DNA of 64,000 nucleotides. It comes from an uncultured Flavobacteriaceae bacterium. Its GTDB lineage: Bacteria; Bacteroidota; Bacteroidia; Flavobacteriales; Flavobacteriaceae. This document shows positions 19,126-28,824 of the stretch, piece by piece. Position 1 is the stretch's first letter; every line of letters begins with the position of its first letter. The notes beneath the pieces are model-generated. The model did no database searches, was not told the origin of the DNA, and saw only the letters and a program-made list of their open reading frames with translations. The stretch covers positions 1 through 64,000 of the forward strand of contig CANKZQ010000002.1 in assembly GCA_947488345.1 (NCBI GenBank), given 5' to 3'. A program made the translations under genes and the position numbers.

Positions 19126-19890
19126 TCAAAACTTCTCAAAAACTCCTAGACCAAATAATGCAAAGTCGTATTTCACTGGATCTACCGAGTCGAGTTTGCG
19201 GAGATTCGTATCCAGTTCTTCCAAAGCCTTTGCATCATTCTGCTTTCTTTTAAGGAGACCTAATTTACGTGCTACCTTACCAGAATGTACATCTAAAGGA
19301 CAAGATAGTTCTGAAGGTGTAATTGTGTTCCATATACCAAAATCGACACCCGTGGCGTCTTGACGCACCATCCAACGTAAAAACATATTGATACGTTTTG
19401 CAGCCGATCCATTTAACGGATCAGAAATGTGCTTTTTAGTCCTTGAGGGATGCCTTATTTCAAAAAAAGTATTCTTAAATTGATGGATACGATGTTGCAG
19501 AAGATCTTTCTCGAATTTAGAAGAAAATAAATTTTCTAAACCACTGTATTTTAAATAAATATGTTTTAATGATTGAATAAAATATTTAATATCAATAGCG
19601 TTGAAGGTTCGATGTACAAATCCGTCAAAATTATCCAAATGATGTTCCTTGTGATTGATAATGAAATCGTAGGGAGAATTTCCCATTAGGGACATCATTT
19701 TCTGTGCATTGTTAATGATCATTTTACGGTTTCCCCAGGCAATAGTTGCCGTTAAAAAAGCCGCAATTTCAATGTCTTCTTTTAGTGAGAATTGATGTGG
19801 AATTTGAATAGGATCAGATTCAATAAATTTTGGATTGTTGTATTGAATTACTTTCGCATCTAAAAATTCCTTTAGTTCTTTTTGAGTCAT
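19126..19890 (-). CDS. TIGR02757 (DUF2400) family protein
   Basis: Cytosolic 254-residue protein matching the TIGR02757/DUF2400 family by the features I recall: the N-terminal PIQIPHQFSLKEDIEIAAFL, the AWGNRKMIINNAQKMM helix, and the C-terminal PLDVHSGKVARKLGLLKRKQNDAKALEEL with a helix-hairpin-helix flavour like that of DNA glycosylases. The molecular function is not established. It probably shares a transcript with the RNA methyltransferase downstream. Confidence 0.75.
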   Translation of the reverse strand: MTQKELKEFLDAKVIQYNNPKFIESDPIQIPHQFSLKEDIEIAAFLTATIAWGNRKMIINNAQKMMSLMGNSPYDFIINHKEHHLDNFDGFVHRTFNAIDIKYFIQSLKHIYLKYSGLENLFSSKFEKDLLQHRIHQFKNTFFEIRHPSRTKKHISDPLNGSAAKRINMFLRWMVRQDATGVDFGIWNTITPSELSCPLDVHSGKVARKLGLLKRKQNDAKALEELDTNLRKLDSVDPVKYDFALFGLGVFEKF

Positions 19891-19960
19891 TTTTTTGAAT
19901 AAGACTCAAAAATAACATTTTTCACTACAGATCGGTATATGACCTTAAAAAAAATGAGGA

Positions 19961-21691
19961 TCAAAAAATGGCTCCAGGTATTTTAAAATCCGCATGCTTC
20001 CAGGCCTGGTCAAACTCTTTTTTGACGCTTTTGGCTTCTTCAATTTTGCCTTGTAATTCTAGGCTTTGTTGCAGTCCTGTTAAAGACCATCCGTTTTGTC
20101 GTAGAGTTACTAAGTCTTCTTTAAAAACCTTTTCTGCTTCAGCATATTTATTGGCTTTTAATAAAATAGTGCCTAGATTTTGCCTAGTCGGTATATGCCA
20201 AGCGGCAGGTTCGGTATATACTAATTTGTCTTCATTACGAACTGCATTCTTTAAATGTTTTATAGCACTAGAATAATTACCTTTAAGGGCTGCTAATTCG
20301 CCGGCAACGACGTCATATGCAATCGTAGCAATACTTTTAGAGTTGTTATTTGCTGTGGCGACGAGATTTTCAAGCTCAGGATCATTTTTGAGTGTCGCAA
20401 TGGCATCCAGTTCTTCTTGTGCTTCTTGTATATTCCCTTTACGGATAAAGGCAATCCCGCGAGCATAGTGTCGTATGAGGCTGAGATGTTTGATACTTGA
20501 ATTCGGTGCCGGAACCGTTAGTATTTCATTCCATTTTCCGAATCTAGTATATGCCAACAATGGGGTGGCTGCAAAATCTTGTAAGAATGTTAAGGTCTCG
20601 AGTTCACCAACAGGCACTTTTTCAGCCGTTTTTTTTGCCGCATCAATGGCCGTTTTACTTTCGCCAACTAAACTTGCCGCGGACCATAAAAAATGAATGT
20701 TATGCGGATAATAGGCAAGGGGATATAAACCTTGCGAGAAACACTGAGAAATATAATCTTCATCGGCAAGAATAGCTGTTTTATTTACTTCTACAGCATC
20801 TTTATAGCGACCAACCCTAATGTATATGTGTGACGGCATATGAACAATATGACCAGCTCCAGGCATTAATGAAGCTAATTGATCAGCACTTTCAATACCC
20901 ATATCTGGATATGGTAACTCAACCATATGAATATAATAATGATGTGACCCTGGGTTTTTAGGTTCCAATTTCATTGCTTTTTCTAAAGCAGTTTTGGCCT
21001 GCTCGATATTTGGGGAGGGCTTTCCTTCTTTATCCCAATAGTTCCAAGGCACGGTATTCATAACTGAAGCGGCATACAATACCTGAATGTTTGCATCATT
21101 TGGATACTTTTTAACTACTTCGGCCATGGCATTCATATAGGCCATATTTAACTCACCAATATCCTTGGTTAAGTCCTCACTATATCTAGAAGCTAACGCA
21201 GTTATTAAGGCTTTTTCTTTTGCCGAGCTGGAACTCATTAATTTCAGCGCTTTTGCGATTGCTTCATTACATTTTTTCTTACGCTCTTCATCTGGTTGTG
21301 GATCATTGATATTCGGACCTAACGCGAAAGCTTGTCCCCAATAGTTCATCGCAATATTTGGTGCTAACCTTGCAGCTTCGAGAAATGAGCGATGCGACTC
21401 TGCATGATTAAAAGCATAACTCAGTTTCACTCCCTGATTGAAAAATGCTTGAACACGCTCGTTTTGAGTACTGATTTTAAAATGAAGATTTCCAAGATTA
21501 TTAAAAAGAGGAGAAATTTGCTTGGTAGTATCAACATTTTCTAAGAGGAATTTTGGTGCAGTACACTTCACAAAATTCATCGCTACTTTTGGTGGGTTTT
21601 TTTCATCACTTTGGGTGAGTTCATTTGTAACAAGAAAAGCCACCAAAAACAAAACAATGGCAGCAAGGCCTAAGGATAGTTTATTTTTCAT
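19961..21691 (-). CDS. Secreted TPR protein
   Basis: An N-terminal hydrophobic segment at 7-23 anchors or exports the protein. The rest is helical with TPR-like units: FFNQGVKLSYAFNHAESHRSF near 85-105, KTALEKAMKLEPKNPGSHH near 235-255, and a further set at about 465-560 (AEKVFKEDLVTLRQNGWS). Conserved-looking sequence such as NYWGQAFALGPNIN and HMPSHIYIRVGRY recurs, in my recollection, in a family of bacterial TPR proteins of unknown function. No catalytic motif is visible. It is a single gene with gaps of 70 and 131 bases on either side. Confidence 0.65.
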   Translation of the reverse strand: MKNKLSLGLAAIVLFLVAFLVTNELTQSDEKNPPKVAMNFVKCTAPKFLLENVDTTKQISPLFNNLGNLHFKISTQNERVQAFFNQGVKLSYAFNHAESHRSFLEAARLAPNIAMNYWGQAFALGPNINDPQPDEERKKKCNEAIAKALKLMSSSSAKEKALITALASRYSEDLTKDIGELNMAYMNAMAEVVKKYPNDANIQVLYAASVMNTVPWNYWDKEGKPSPNIEQAKTALEKAMKLEPKNPGSHHYYIHMVELPYPDMGIESADQLASLMPGAGHIVHMPSHIYIRVGRYKDAVEVNKTAILADEDYISQCFSQGLYPLAYYPHNIHFLWSAASLVGESKTAIDAAKKTAEKVPVGELETLTFLQDFAATPLLAYTRFGKWNEILTVPAPNSSIKHLSLIRHYARGIAFIRKGNIQEAQEELDAIATLKNDPELENLVATANNNSKSIATIAYDVVAGELAALKGNYSSAIKHLKNAVRNEDKLVYTEPAAWHIPTRQNLGTILLKANKYAEAEKVFKEDLVTLRQNGWSLTGLQQSLELQGKIEEAKSVKKEFDQAWKHADFKIPGAIF

Positions 21692-21822
21692 AGTGCAGGA
21701 TGTTTGATTAGTTTATGGTTATATAAATAATTGTGCAAAGCACGGCATATCAACAATCAACAATGGGTAGGTTTCGTAAATGTAGTGATTATTTATTAAA
21801 TACTGATTATTAGCGTGTTAAA

Positions 21823-22275
21823 TTAAATCCAGCGTCTTACTTTTTTACAATAATTGATATATTCATTACCAAATAGTTCAGATAGAACTTCTTCTTCAGG
21901 CTTTATTTGAAAAGTAGTGATGTACCAAACATATAGTGCTACTATTGGTAAGGTATAGAAATTACCTAAGCGAATGAAAAAGCCTACCAATAGGAAGAGC
22001 ATCCCTAAATACATAGGGTTTCGAGTGATTTTATAGATACTTACAATGACTAATTTCGATGCCTTGTCGGGATGTGTTGGATCAACAGTTGTTTGTGCCT
22101 TTCTAAATGCATACAACGCTATTATTCCAATGGCAACGCCAATACCAAACAATAACCGACTAACTTCTTTTTGATATTCGAAATTAATATGTTTTCCATC
22201 TGAAATCTTGGCAATTCCCCACATAGAGAACACACATATCACAAGGAGAAGAGCAGGAGGGATTTTAAGTTTCAT
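21823..22275 (-). CDS. Isoprenylcysteine methyltransferase-like membrane protein
   Basis: Four hydrophobic helices in 150 residues, with the ICMT/PEMT signature near 88-100 (IYKITRNPMYLGMLF) and the terminal SAM-binding part KPEEEVLSELFGNEYINYCKKV. In bacteria this superfamily methylates lipids or small hydrophobic molecules; the substrate is unknown. It begins two bases after the stop of the glycosidase-like gene, so it is translated as the last cistron of that operon, though its role there is unclear. Confidence 0.75.
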   Translation of the reverse strand: MKLKIPPALLLVICVFSMWGIAKISDGKHINFEYQKEVSRLLFGIGVAIGIIALYAFRKAQTTVDPTHPDKASKLVIVSIYKITRNPMYLGMLFLLVGFFIRLGNFYTLPIVALYVWYITTFQIKPEEEVLSELFGNEYINYCKKVRRWI

Positions 22276-22277
22276 TA

Positions 22278-24320
22278 TTACTTATTAAAACTAAAAGAAA
22301 TAGGTTTTTGTAGAGTTGTATTTTTATTCAATAGAACTGTACCATTTACATCGATAATTTTTACATTGGTTGTATTTCCTTTTCTACGTATTTCTATATC
22401 GAAATTTTCTCCAAAGGCTTTAATTTTTCGAAGTGCCATGTGATCCCATTTTTTAGGCAGTTTAGGAAGAACACTGAAGCTTTTTAAACCGGTCGGAATG
22501 ATGCCAAAAAGGCCCTCAACAAATACTCTGCAATACAAGCCGCTTTCGGCAGATAAATGTGCCATATTCCCTTCTGGATAGGCTTCTACAACATATGGTA
22601 CACGATTTCCGAGTAAACGCTTGTTCGAAAATTGCTCTAATTTCTCCATAGATTGATCAGTAGCACCAGACAAAAATGTACCTCGTAATGCATATAGCGT
22701 ACCTCTATCCCAAAAAATAGTTGAAATAGCTCTATTTGGGTTGTTTTTTTCGACATGAACACCATTGTCTGTCCATAGGCGATCAAACAAAGCCGTAATT
22801 GTTGCATCTTGCCTTTTGTTAATTCCAACAACTAATGGCAGACATACCCAGTGCCTCAAAGCATTATGTTCTTTGTAATACTTATAGGTATCTAGTCCTT
22901 CTATTCTAGCACCGAAGTAGGTCTCGATATTTTTAGCCATCTCCTTCGATTCATGTTCATAAGCATTGATTATTTTTCTCGATTTCTTTAATGATTTTCC
23001 TAAATCCACAGTTAGATTAAGGGCTCCATAATATAAAGAAGACGTCGCTAAGTTGGCAGTGCCTGTTTCTATACGACCTTCCATTTCATCTGATTCTGAT
23101 TGTACTACACCGTCCGTATTTAACTGTCTTTTACAATATTCAAGACACCAAGATATTAACGGCCATAATTCTTCTGCAATACTTTTATTTCCAGATGTCA
23201 AAGCATACTGACTGGCACCATAAGCAATCATGGCAGCATCTCCACGATCTAAAGGTGCAGGAGGCGGTAACCCTTCTACTTCAAAGGCGTAGGGTAATTT
23301 AGTGAACTCGGCATTCGTTTTTGTTGCAAAGGCTCGATAGGTATTCATCGCTGATATGTTTCCAATATCATAACCTAGGTATGGAAAAAATGGATTCACA
23401 TATTCAGCTTGATCATTGGCCCATATACCAACATAATATCGACCTCCTCCTGGTGAATGTATTAATCCCAGTTTAGACTCATAGATGCTCTCAGAAGCTC
23501 GAATTTTAGAAAATTCGAATAACGTATTAAGGGTTTGATTTGGAGTTTCTAAAACTAATGAACTTGATATTTTATCGAGAAAAATTTGTCGTTGTGTAAT
23601 AGCATCTTCTACCGTTTGATCTGGTAAGGACTCTTGATCAGTTTTGGCCATTATTCTTAGTGAAAAAGACACGGAGTCACCAGGTTTTAGCACAATATTT
23701 GAAGGAATGTTAGATGTGACTACCGTCGTAAAAGTTCCTTGGGTTCCCATATCTTTTAACTGTAAAGATGTATTTGTAGTGTTATACGACATCTTTTTTT
23801 TGGAGGTATTGATTAAAGTAAATTGCTCTACGAACAAACGTTGAGAAGGTGAAGGTGCCAACTGGCGTTTTAAAATAATTCCATTTTCTGACGGAAGGTG
23901 TTCAAAAGAAATCGTGCCATTGATGTCAATTCGTTTTAGTTTACCAGGAGCAAAACGTTTATTATTTGTAAAAAGTTTTGGCAAAATATCATCTGTAAAA
24001 GTGTGTTTCAAGTAAGAACGATATACAAACCAACTTGGATCATTTTCTTTTATATATGGATGCAATTGAGGAAAAAACACCTGACGCTCTATTGACAAGG
24101 TTCCTAGAGAATCAATCGCATAACTTACGATACCCGCTACACGTTTACCATCCATTTCTATGTTATCACTATATGGTAAGTTCTGACGTTCTTGAGCATT
24201 AAAATGGATAGCATTTTCAGAGGTAATTTTCCAGCGATTCTTCGATCTTTCTTGACTAAAAATGAAGAAATTCATAAATAATAGAATGAGTGTTACATTT
24301 CTCCTAATGATATTTTTCAT
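22278..24320 (-). CDS. Secreted (alpha/alpha)6-barrel glycosidase-like protein
   Basis: A signal peptide (about 1-23, ending FIFSQ) is followed by an N-terminal beta-sandwich (to about 260), a helical barrel at about 265-600, and a C-terminal beta-sandwich (IPTGLKSFSVLPKLPKKWD onward). That order is typical of six-hairpin glycoside hydrolases such as GH78, GH95 and relatives. Candidate acidic residues lie in GIWANDQAEYVNP, LDRGDAAMIAYG and QSESDEMEGRIE. I cannot assign a GH family or substrate. It sits in the middle of a five-gene operon with an SGNH hydrolase and an exported oxidoreductase. Confidence 0.68.
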   Translation of the reverse strand: MKNIIRRNVTLILLFMNFFIFSQERSKNRWKITSENAIHFNAQERQNLPYSDNIEMDGKRVAGIVSYAIDSLGTLSIERQVFFPQLHPYIKENDPSWFVYRSYLKHTFTDDILPKLFTNNKRFAPGKLKRIDINGTISFEHLPSENGIILKRQLAPSPSQRLFVEQFTLINTSKKKMSYNTTNTSLQLKDMGTQGTFTTVVTSNIPSNIVLKPGDSVSFSLRIMAKTDQESLPDQTVEDAITQRQIFLDKISSSLVLETPNQTLNTLFEFSKIRASESIYESKLGLIHSPGGGRYYVGIWANDQAEYVNPFFPYLGYDIGNISAMNTYRAFATKTNAEFTKLPYAFEVEGLPPPAPLDRGDAAMIAYGASQYALTSGNKSIAEELWPLISWCLEYCKRQLNTDGVVQSESDEMEGRIETGTANLATSSLYYGALNLTVDLGKSLKKSRKIINAYEHESKEMAKNIETYFGARIEGLDTYKYYKEHNALRHWVCLPLVVGINKRQDATITALFDRLWTDNGVHVEKNNPNRAISTIFWDRGTLYALRGTFLSGATDQSMEKLEQFSNKRLLGNRVPYVVEAYPEGNMAHLSAESGLYCRVFVEGLFGIIPTGLKSFSVLPKLPKKWDHMALRKIKAFGENFDIEIRRKGNTTNVKIIDVNGTVLLNKNTTLQKPISFSFNK

Positions 24321-24332
24321 GTAGATTTTTCT

Positions 24333-25415
24333 TTAGAATAGTATTCGTTCACTTTTGTTTGCCGCAGATTTAAAGATGGCTTCGACTACTTTAATATCTT
24401 TCATACCCTCTTCTCCAGGAACTAACGGCGACTTTTTGTTAAGTATTGCCAGAGCGTTATCATCCATTTGTTTTGCTTGTTGATTTCCCTGAAAAGGGGA
24501 AAGGGTTTTACCGTCGCTAGTGGTTCCGCGAACACCTGAATATGATTGCATCGGGCTCAATTGATACCAACCATTCTCACAATCAACTTTTAAAGTATTT
24601 ATGTTTGCGGCAAAAGTTGTTTTGCAAGTAGCGCTAATATCATTAGGGAATTCAAGATCAAAGATGGTTGTTTCATCTGCGATAAAAGCACTTCTCTCAC
24701 TATATTGTTTCGCGGTAACTGCGACAGGTTCTAATCCGGTAACATAGCGCGATGCGTTCAATGTATACACTCCCATATCAAACATCGCTCCGCCACCCAA
24801 TTCTTTGTGAAGCCTCCAATTCTTAGGATCTCTAGGGTTACTAAAAAATCCAGCTTCGGCATATAATGATTGTATCATACCGTAAGGTTTTGAGCTTCTC
24901 CATTTAATAATTTGTTGAGTCACAGGTTCATGTTGCATACGATAACCAATAGTTAGTTGAACCTTATTCTTAGCACAGGCAGTTATCATTTGTTGACATT
25001 CTAACACATTCATAGCCATGGGTTTTTCACACCAAACGTGTTTACCAGCATTTGCACCAATGATAGTGTATTTTTTGTGTAATCCGTTGGGTAACACAAT
25101 ATACACGATATCTATTTCGTCATTATTAGCGATTTCGTGCATGTTCTGATAGTTATATACGTTTTTGGCGGCAATGCCATATTTTTGTTGCCATATCGGG
25201 ATTTTTTCAGGTGAACCAGTCACAATACCTTTTAGTTCACAATGCTTTGTAAGTTGTAGGGCCGGCGCTAATAAATCTCGACTATAATAACCTAGACCTA
25301 CTAAAGCCACTCCTAATTTTTCCTTTTTTTTGGGAAGTATTAAATTGCACGATGGCATAATACTCACGGCAGTCAGCAATCCAGCTTTTTTAATGAAAGT
25401 TCGTCTGTTATCCAT
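24333..25415 (-). CDS. Exported Gfo/Idh/MocA-family oxidoreductase
   Basis: NAD(P)-dependent sugar oxidoreductase family. The N-terminus has a Tat-like motif (RRTFIKKAG) and a possible lipobox cysteine (IMPSC, residue 23), so the protein may be exported folded with its cofactor. The Rossmann fingerprint VALVGLGYYSRDLLAP is at about 36-51; the EKPMAMN motif near 131 carries the catalytic lysine of the family; the GGGAMFDMGVYTLNASRY segment near 205-222 is the usual substrate region. It starts one base after the SGNH hydrolase gene ends, so the two are probably translationally linked. Substrate is likely a sugar released in the periplasm, by inference. Confidence 0.87.
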   Translation of the reverse strand: MDNRRTFIKKAGLLTAVSIMPSCNLILPKKKEKLGVALVGLGYYSRDLLAPALQLTKHCELKGIVTGSPEKIPIWQQKYGIAAKNVYNYQNMHEIANNDEIDIVYIVLPNGLHKKYTIIGANAGKHVWCEKPMAMNVLECQQMITACAKNKVQLTIGYRMQHEPVTQQIIKWRSSKPYGMIQSLYAEAGFFSNPRDPKNWRLHKELGGGAMFDMGVYTLNASRYVTGLEPVAVTAKQYSERSAFIADETTIFDLEFPNDISATCKTTFAANINTLKVDCENGWYQLSPMQSYSGVRGTTSDGKTLSPFQGNQQAKQMDDNALAILNKKSPLVPGEEGMKDIKVVEAIFKSAANKSERILF

Positions 25416-25416
25416 G

Positions 25417-26106
25417 CTATTTGCCTTTTTCTAAAGCTTTTTTAATAGCAGCTTCTGCCAATGGAGCCATCACCTGATATCCTTTTTTGTTGGGATGTAC
25501 GCCATCATACGTGTAAGCCTCCTTTAATCCGTTTTGATCATTAACCATGGCTGAGAAATAATCAAGATATATGATGTTTTGTTTAGATGCATATTCTTTG
25601 AGTAGTTTATTCAGAGCCGGTATTTTTTCATTTGGTTTTAAACCTTTTCGCCAAGGGTAATCAAAAGCGGGGTGTACAGAAGAGATAATCACGGCAATAT
25701 CATTTGCTTTTGCTATTTCAGCCATAGAGCCAATATTATCTACAATCATTTTTAAGGTGCTTGGGCCTGTATTTCCGGCAATATCATTGGTGCCAGCCAA
25801 GATAACCACCACCTTTGGTTGTAAGTCTATAACATCCTGTTTAAAACGAATAAGCATCTGTGGTGTCGTTTGCCCTCCAATTCCACGATTTATGTAGGGT
25901 TTATTTTGAAAGAATGTCGAATCATGTTGGCTCCAACCTTCGGTGATAGAATTTCCCATAAAAACAACACGATTCTCATGTTTACCTAGAATTTTCAATG
26001 CTTTATTCTCCTGTTCAAAACGTTTTAGATTCGCCCAGTCTTGGGCTGTTATAGATTGTGTCATACAAATAGTTAATGCTATGCATACTAAAACAATAGA
26101 TTTCAT
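25417..26106 (-). CDS. Secreted SGNH/GDSL-type hydrolase
   Basis: Signal peptide at 1-21 (ending SITA). The four SGNH blocks are present: Ser in FMGNSITEGW (about 49-58), Gly in GIGGQTTPQ, Asn in ILAGTNDIAGN, and the Asp-x-x-His pair in YDGVHPNKKGY near the C-terminus. Such enzymes are esterases, often removing acetyl groups from polysaccharides or peptidoglycan. With the glycosidase-like and oxidoreductase genes downstream at 1-12 base spacing, carbohydrate deacetylation is the natural inference. Confidence 0.88.
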   Translation of the reverse strand: MKSIVLVCIALTICMTQSITAQDWANLKRFEQENKALKILGKHENRVVFMGNSITEGWSQHDSTFFQNKPYINRGIGGQTTPQMLIRFKQDVIDLQPKVVVILAGTNDIAGNTGPSTLKMIVDNIGSMAEIAKANDIAVIISSVHPAFDYPWRKGLKPNEKIPALNKLLKEYASKQNIIYLDYFSAMVNDQNGLKEAYTYDGVHPNKKGYQVMAPLAEAAIKKALEKGK

Positions 26107-26124
26107 AAATTATTAGTTTTTAAG

Positions 26125-26568
26125 TTAATCCCAAACGAATTTCCAGCTTCCGTCCGTTTGACGTTTCCAAACGGTATGAAAAATCCCAGTACTTTCTTTT
26201 TTTATTCCGGATGAATCTGTCGAAGTAAAGATGTAATTGCCATAAGTATATCCCATATCTCCTGATGCACTTACATCAACAAAGTTCGGTTTCCAGGTAA
26301 GAGTTTCATTAGGTCTTACATCTATTTTATACCATGCTCGAATGGCTTCATTACCTTTAATTACCTTTTTACCGCGTCTAATTACCCCATCATGTGCAGC
26401 GTAGGTATAAAAGGCTTTGGTGAGCCCTTCTTTTTGTGCTAGATCATTAAACTCCTTTTCAACCTGCATGATTTCAGACTTCCACTTTTGTATATCATTT
26501 TTATTCACTGATATGTTACAAGCAGCTAACACAAGAAAGAATAATAATGATATACGGGCTATCTTCAT
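26125..26568 (-). CDS. NTF2-like (DUF4440-type) lipoprotein
   Basis: Small lipoprotein with a SnoaL/NTF2-like cone fold. I prefer the ATG at 26568 (MKIARISLLFFLVLAAC), whose lipobox LAAC fits well; upstream ATG codons at 26592 and 26577 are possible. The mature part follows the fold's pattern: an N-terminal helix (WKSEIMQVEKEFNDLAQKEG), the GVIRRGKKVIKGNEAIRAW turn, and paired strands ending FHTVWKRQTDGSWKFVWD. No catalytic role can be assigned. It heads the minus-strand operon. Confidence 0.7.
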   Translation of the reverse strand: MKIARISLLFFLVLAACNISVNKNDIQKWKSEIMQVEKEFNDLAQKEGLTKAFYTYAAHDGVIRRGKKVIKGNEAIRAWYKIDVRPNETLTWKPNFVDVSASGDMGYTYGNYIFTSTDSSGIKKESTGIFHTVWKRQTDGSWKFVWD

Positions 26569-26664
26569 TCTGTACATTTTAAATTTCCTCACCCAAATAT
26601 AACCAATATTTTCAGTTTATTTTGAATCTTCAAATTAGTATATTCGTCATTAATTTAAGCACTA

Positions 26665-28770
26665 GTGTCAACACGCAATCTACATACTCCCATAGAATAT
26701 CTGAAAGGTGTTGGTCCCTCACGCGCCGATTTACTCCGAAAGGAGTTGGGCATTCGGACCTTGGCGGATTTAGTCAATTTCTTTCCCAATCGTTATATTG
26801 ATCGGACGCGGTTCTTTAAAATAAATCAGTTACAACAAAACAGCGCGGAGGTGCAGGTAATAGGAAGAATTACCCATATTAAAACGGTGAAACAAAAACG
26901 AGGCAGTAGGTTGGTCGCTACTTTTACTGATGAAACAGGCACTATGGAACTTGTATGGTTTCGGGGGGTAAAATGGATTAAAGATGCGTTAAAAGTGAAC
27001 GTGCCCTATGTGGCCTTTGGTAAGGTAAGTTTATTCGGCCATACTTTCAATATGCCACATCCTGAGTTAGAATTGGTTGCAGAGTATAAGAAAAGTCTGC
27101 AATCGGCCATGCAACCTGTCTATCCCTCAACCGAAAACCTTACAAATAAAGGAGTGACCAATAGGGCAGTTGTAAAAATGATGCAAAGCTTGTTTATCGA
27201 AACAAAAGGGACTTTTCAGGAAACATTGTCGAGTGAGTTATTAGATAAATTACAATTGGTATCAAAGAGCAAGGCCTTGTTTCATATTCATTTCCCTGAG
27301 AATCAACAAGCACTTACAAAAGCACAGCAGCGATTGAAATTTGAGGAGTTGTTCTTTATTCAGCTACAATTGATTCGCAAAAAACTAATTCACAAAGCAC
27401 GTATTAAAGGATTTGTCTTTGAGACGATAGGTAATGGTTTCAATTCATTTTATACCAATCATTTGCCTTTCGAACTCACCAATGCTCAAAAGAGAGTTGT
27501 AAAAGAAATCCGAAAAGATATGATGACTGGCGCACAGATGAATCGTTTGCTGCAAGGAGATGTAGGGTCTGGGAAGACAATAGTAGGTTTATTAGCCATG
27601 TTAATAGCACTGGATAATGGATTTCAAGCATCCTTAATGGCGCCTACAGAGATATTAGCAAAACAACATTACAATGCTATTTGTGAATTATTAGAAGGTT
27701 TAGACATACAAATAGGTTTGCTGACAGGTTCTACCAAAGTGAAAGAGCGAAAAGTATTGCATGAAGGTTTAGAGGATGGATCATTGCATATTTTAATCGG
27801 TACCCACGCTTTAATAGAAGACAAGGTACAATTTAAGAATCTCGGCTTGGCGATTATAGATGAACAGCATCGGTTTGGAGTAGCCCAACGCGCAAAATTG
27901 TGGATGAAAAACACGCTCCCGCCGCATATATTAGTAATGACAGCAACTCCAATCCCCAGAACACTGGCAATGAGTGTTTATGGAGATTTAGATATTTCGG
28001 TAATTGACGAATTACCTCCTGGACGAAAAGAGATAAAAACGGCACATCGATATGATAGCAATCGATTGAGTGTTTTTAAATTTATGAAAGAAGAAATTGC
28101 CAAAGGGAGGCAGGTATACGTAGTATATCCTTTGATTCAAGAGTCGCAAAAACTCGACTTTAAAGATTTAATGGATGGTTATGAAAGTATTGTTAGAGAG
28201 TTTCCTACGCCCAAATATCAAGTGAGTATTGTACATGGTAAAATGAAACCTGCAGATAAGGAATTCGAATTGAATCGTTTTCTAAAACAAGAAACTCAAA
28301 TTATGGTCGCAACAACGGTAATTGAAGTTGGTGTGAATATACCAAATGCGAGTGTCATGATTATTGAAAGTGCTGAACGTTTTGGGTTATCTCAGTTGCA
28401 TCAATTACGTGGAAGAGTAGGGCGAGGAGCTGAGCAGAGTTTTTGCATTCTAATGACTAGTTTTAAGTTGACACATGACGCTAAAAAAAGGTTAGATACG
28501 ATGGTAAGCACAAACGATGGTTTTGAAATTGCAGAGGTAGATTTAAAATTACGAGGTCCAGGAGATTTAATGGGTACACAACAAAGCGGTGTTTTAAATT
28601 TACGGATTGCTGATATTGTAAAAGATGCATCAATTTTAAAAAGAGCTCGTGAGGAAGCTATTTTGCTGTTGAAAAGTGATCCTAATCTTGCTGATGAACG
28701 AAATAAACATATACAGTTGACCTATCAGGAAATAAGTAAAAACAGAGCTATTTGGGCCAATATTAGTTAA
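26665..28770 (+). CDS. recG: ATP-dependent DNA helicase RecG
   Basis: Branch-migrating helicase that remodels stalled forks and Holliday junctions. An N-terminal HhH segment (TPIEYLKGVGPSRADLL) is followed by the wedge OB domain (about 60-150), then helicase lobe 1 with Walker A QGDVGSGKT near 295, DEQH near 398, TATPIPRTLAM near 425, and lobe 2 with the ERFGLSQLHQLRGRVGRG motif near 570-588 and the RecG C-terminal TRG region. I accept the GTG at 26665 because the next in-frame ATG would remove family-conserved sequence. 701 residues is normal for the family. Confidence 0.96.
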   Translation: MSTRNLHTPIEYLKGVGPSRADLLRKELGIRTLADLVNFFPNRYIDRTRFFKINQLQQNSAEVQVIGRITHIKTVKQKRGSRLVATFTDETGTMELVWFRGVKWIKDALKVNVPYVAFGKVSLFGHTFNMPHPELELVAEYKKSLQSAMQPVYPSTENLTNKGVTNRAVVKMMQSLFIETKGTFQETLSSELLDKLQLVSKSKALFHIHFPENQQALTKAQQRLKFEELFFIQLQLIRKKLIHKARIKGFVFETIGNGFNSFYTNHLPFELTNAQKRVVKEIRKDMMTGAQMNRLLQGDVGSGKTIVGLLAMLIALDNGFQASLMAPTEILAKQHYNAICELLEGLDIQIGLLTGSTKVKERKVLHEGLEDGSLHILIGTHALIEDKVQFKNLGLAIIDEQHRFGVAQRAKLWMKNTLPPHILVMTATPIPRTLAMSVYGDLDISVIDELPPGRKEIKTAHRYDSNRLSVFKFMKEEIAKGRQVYVVYPLIQESQKLDFKDLMDGYESIVREFPTPKYQVSIVHGKMKPADKEFELNRFLKQETQIMVATTVIEVGVNIPNASVMIIESAERFGLSQLHQLRGRVGRGAEQSFCILMTSFKLTHDAKKRLDTMVSTNDGFEIAEVDLKLRGPGDLMGTQQSGVLNLRIADIVKDASILKRAREEAILLLKSDPNLADERNKHIQLTYQEISKNRAIWANIS

Positions 28771-28775
28771 TAAAA

Positions 28776-28801
28776 AAGCTAGATGCAGACACATCTAGCT
28801 T
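28776..28801. terminator. Hairpin terminator between convergent genes
   Basis: A perfect 10-bp stem AAGCTAGATG / CATCTAGCTT with a six-base loop. On the minus strand it is followed by TTTTTT, a good intrinsic terminator for the DUF2911 gene; on the plus strand it may also end recG transcription. Confidence 0.75.
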
Positions 28802-28824
28802 CTTAAATATACTGTGGCAATATA

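Noticed and set aside
23792-23802. Homopolymer of eight T's in the glycosidase-like gene as another slippage site
   Set aside because: The run is shorter, lies in the first domain of an enzyme with no known short form, and would only truncate it. Other 7-8 base runs in the window were set aside for the same reason.
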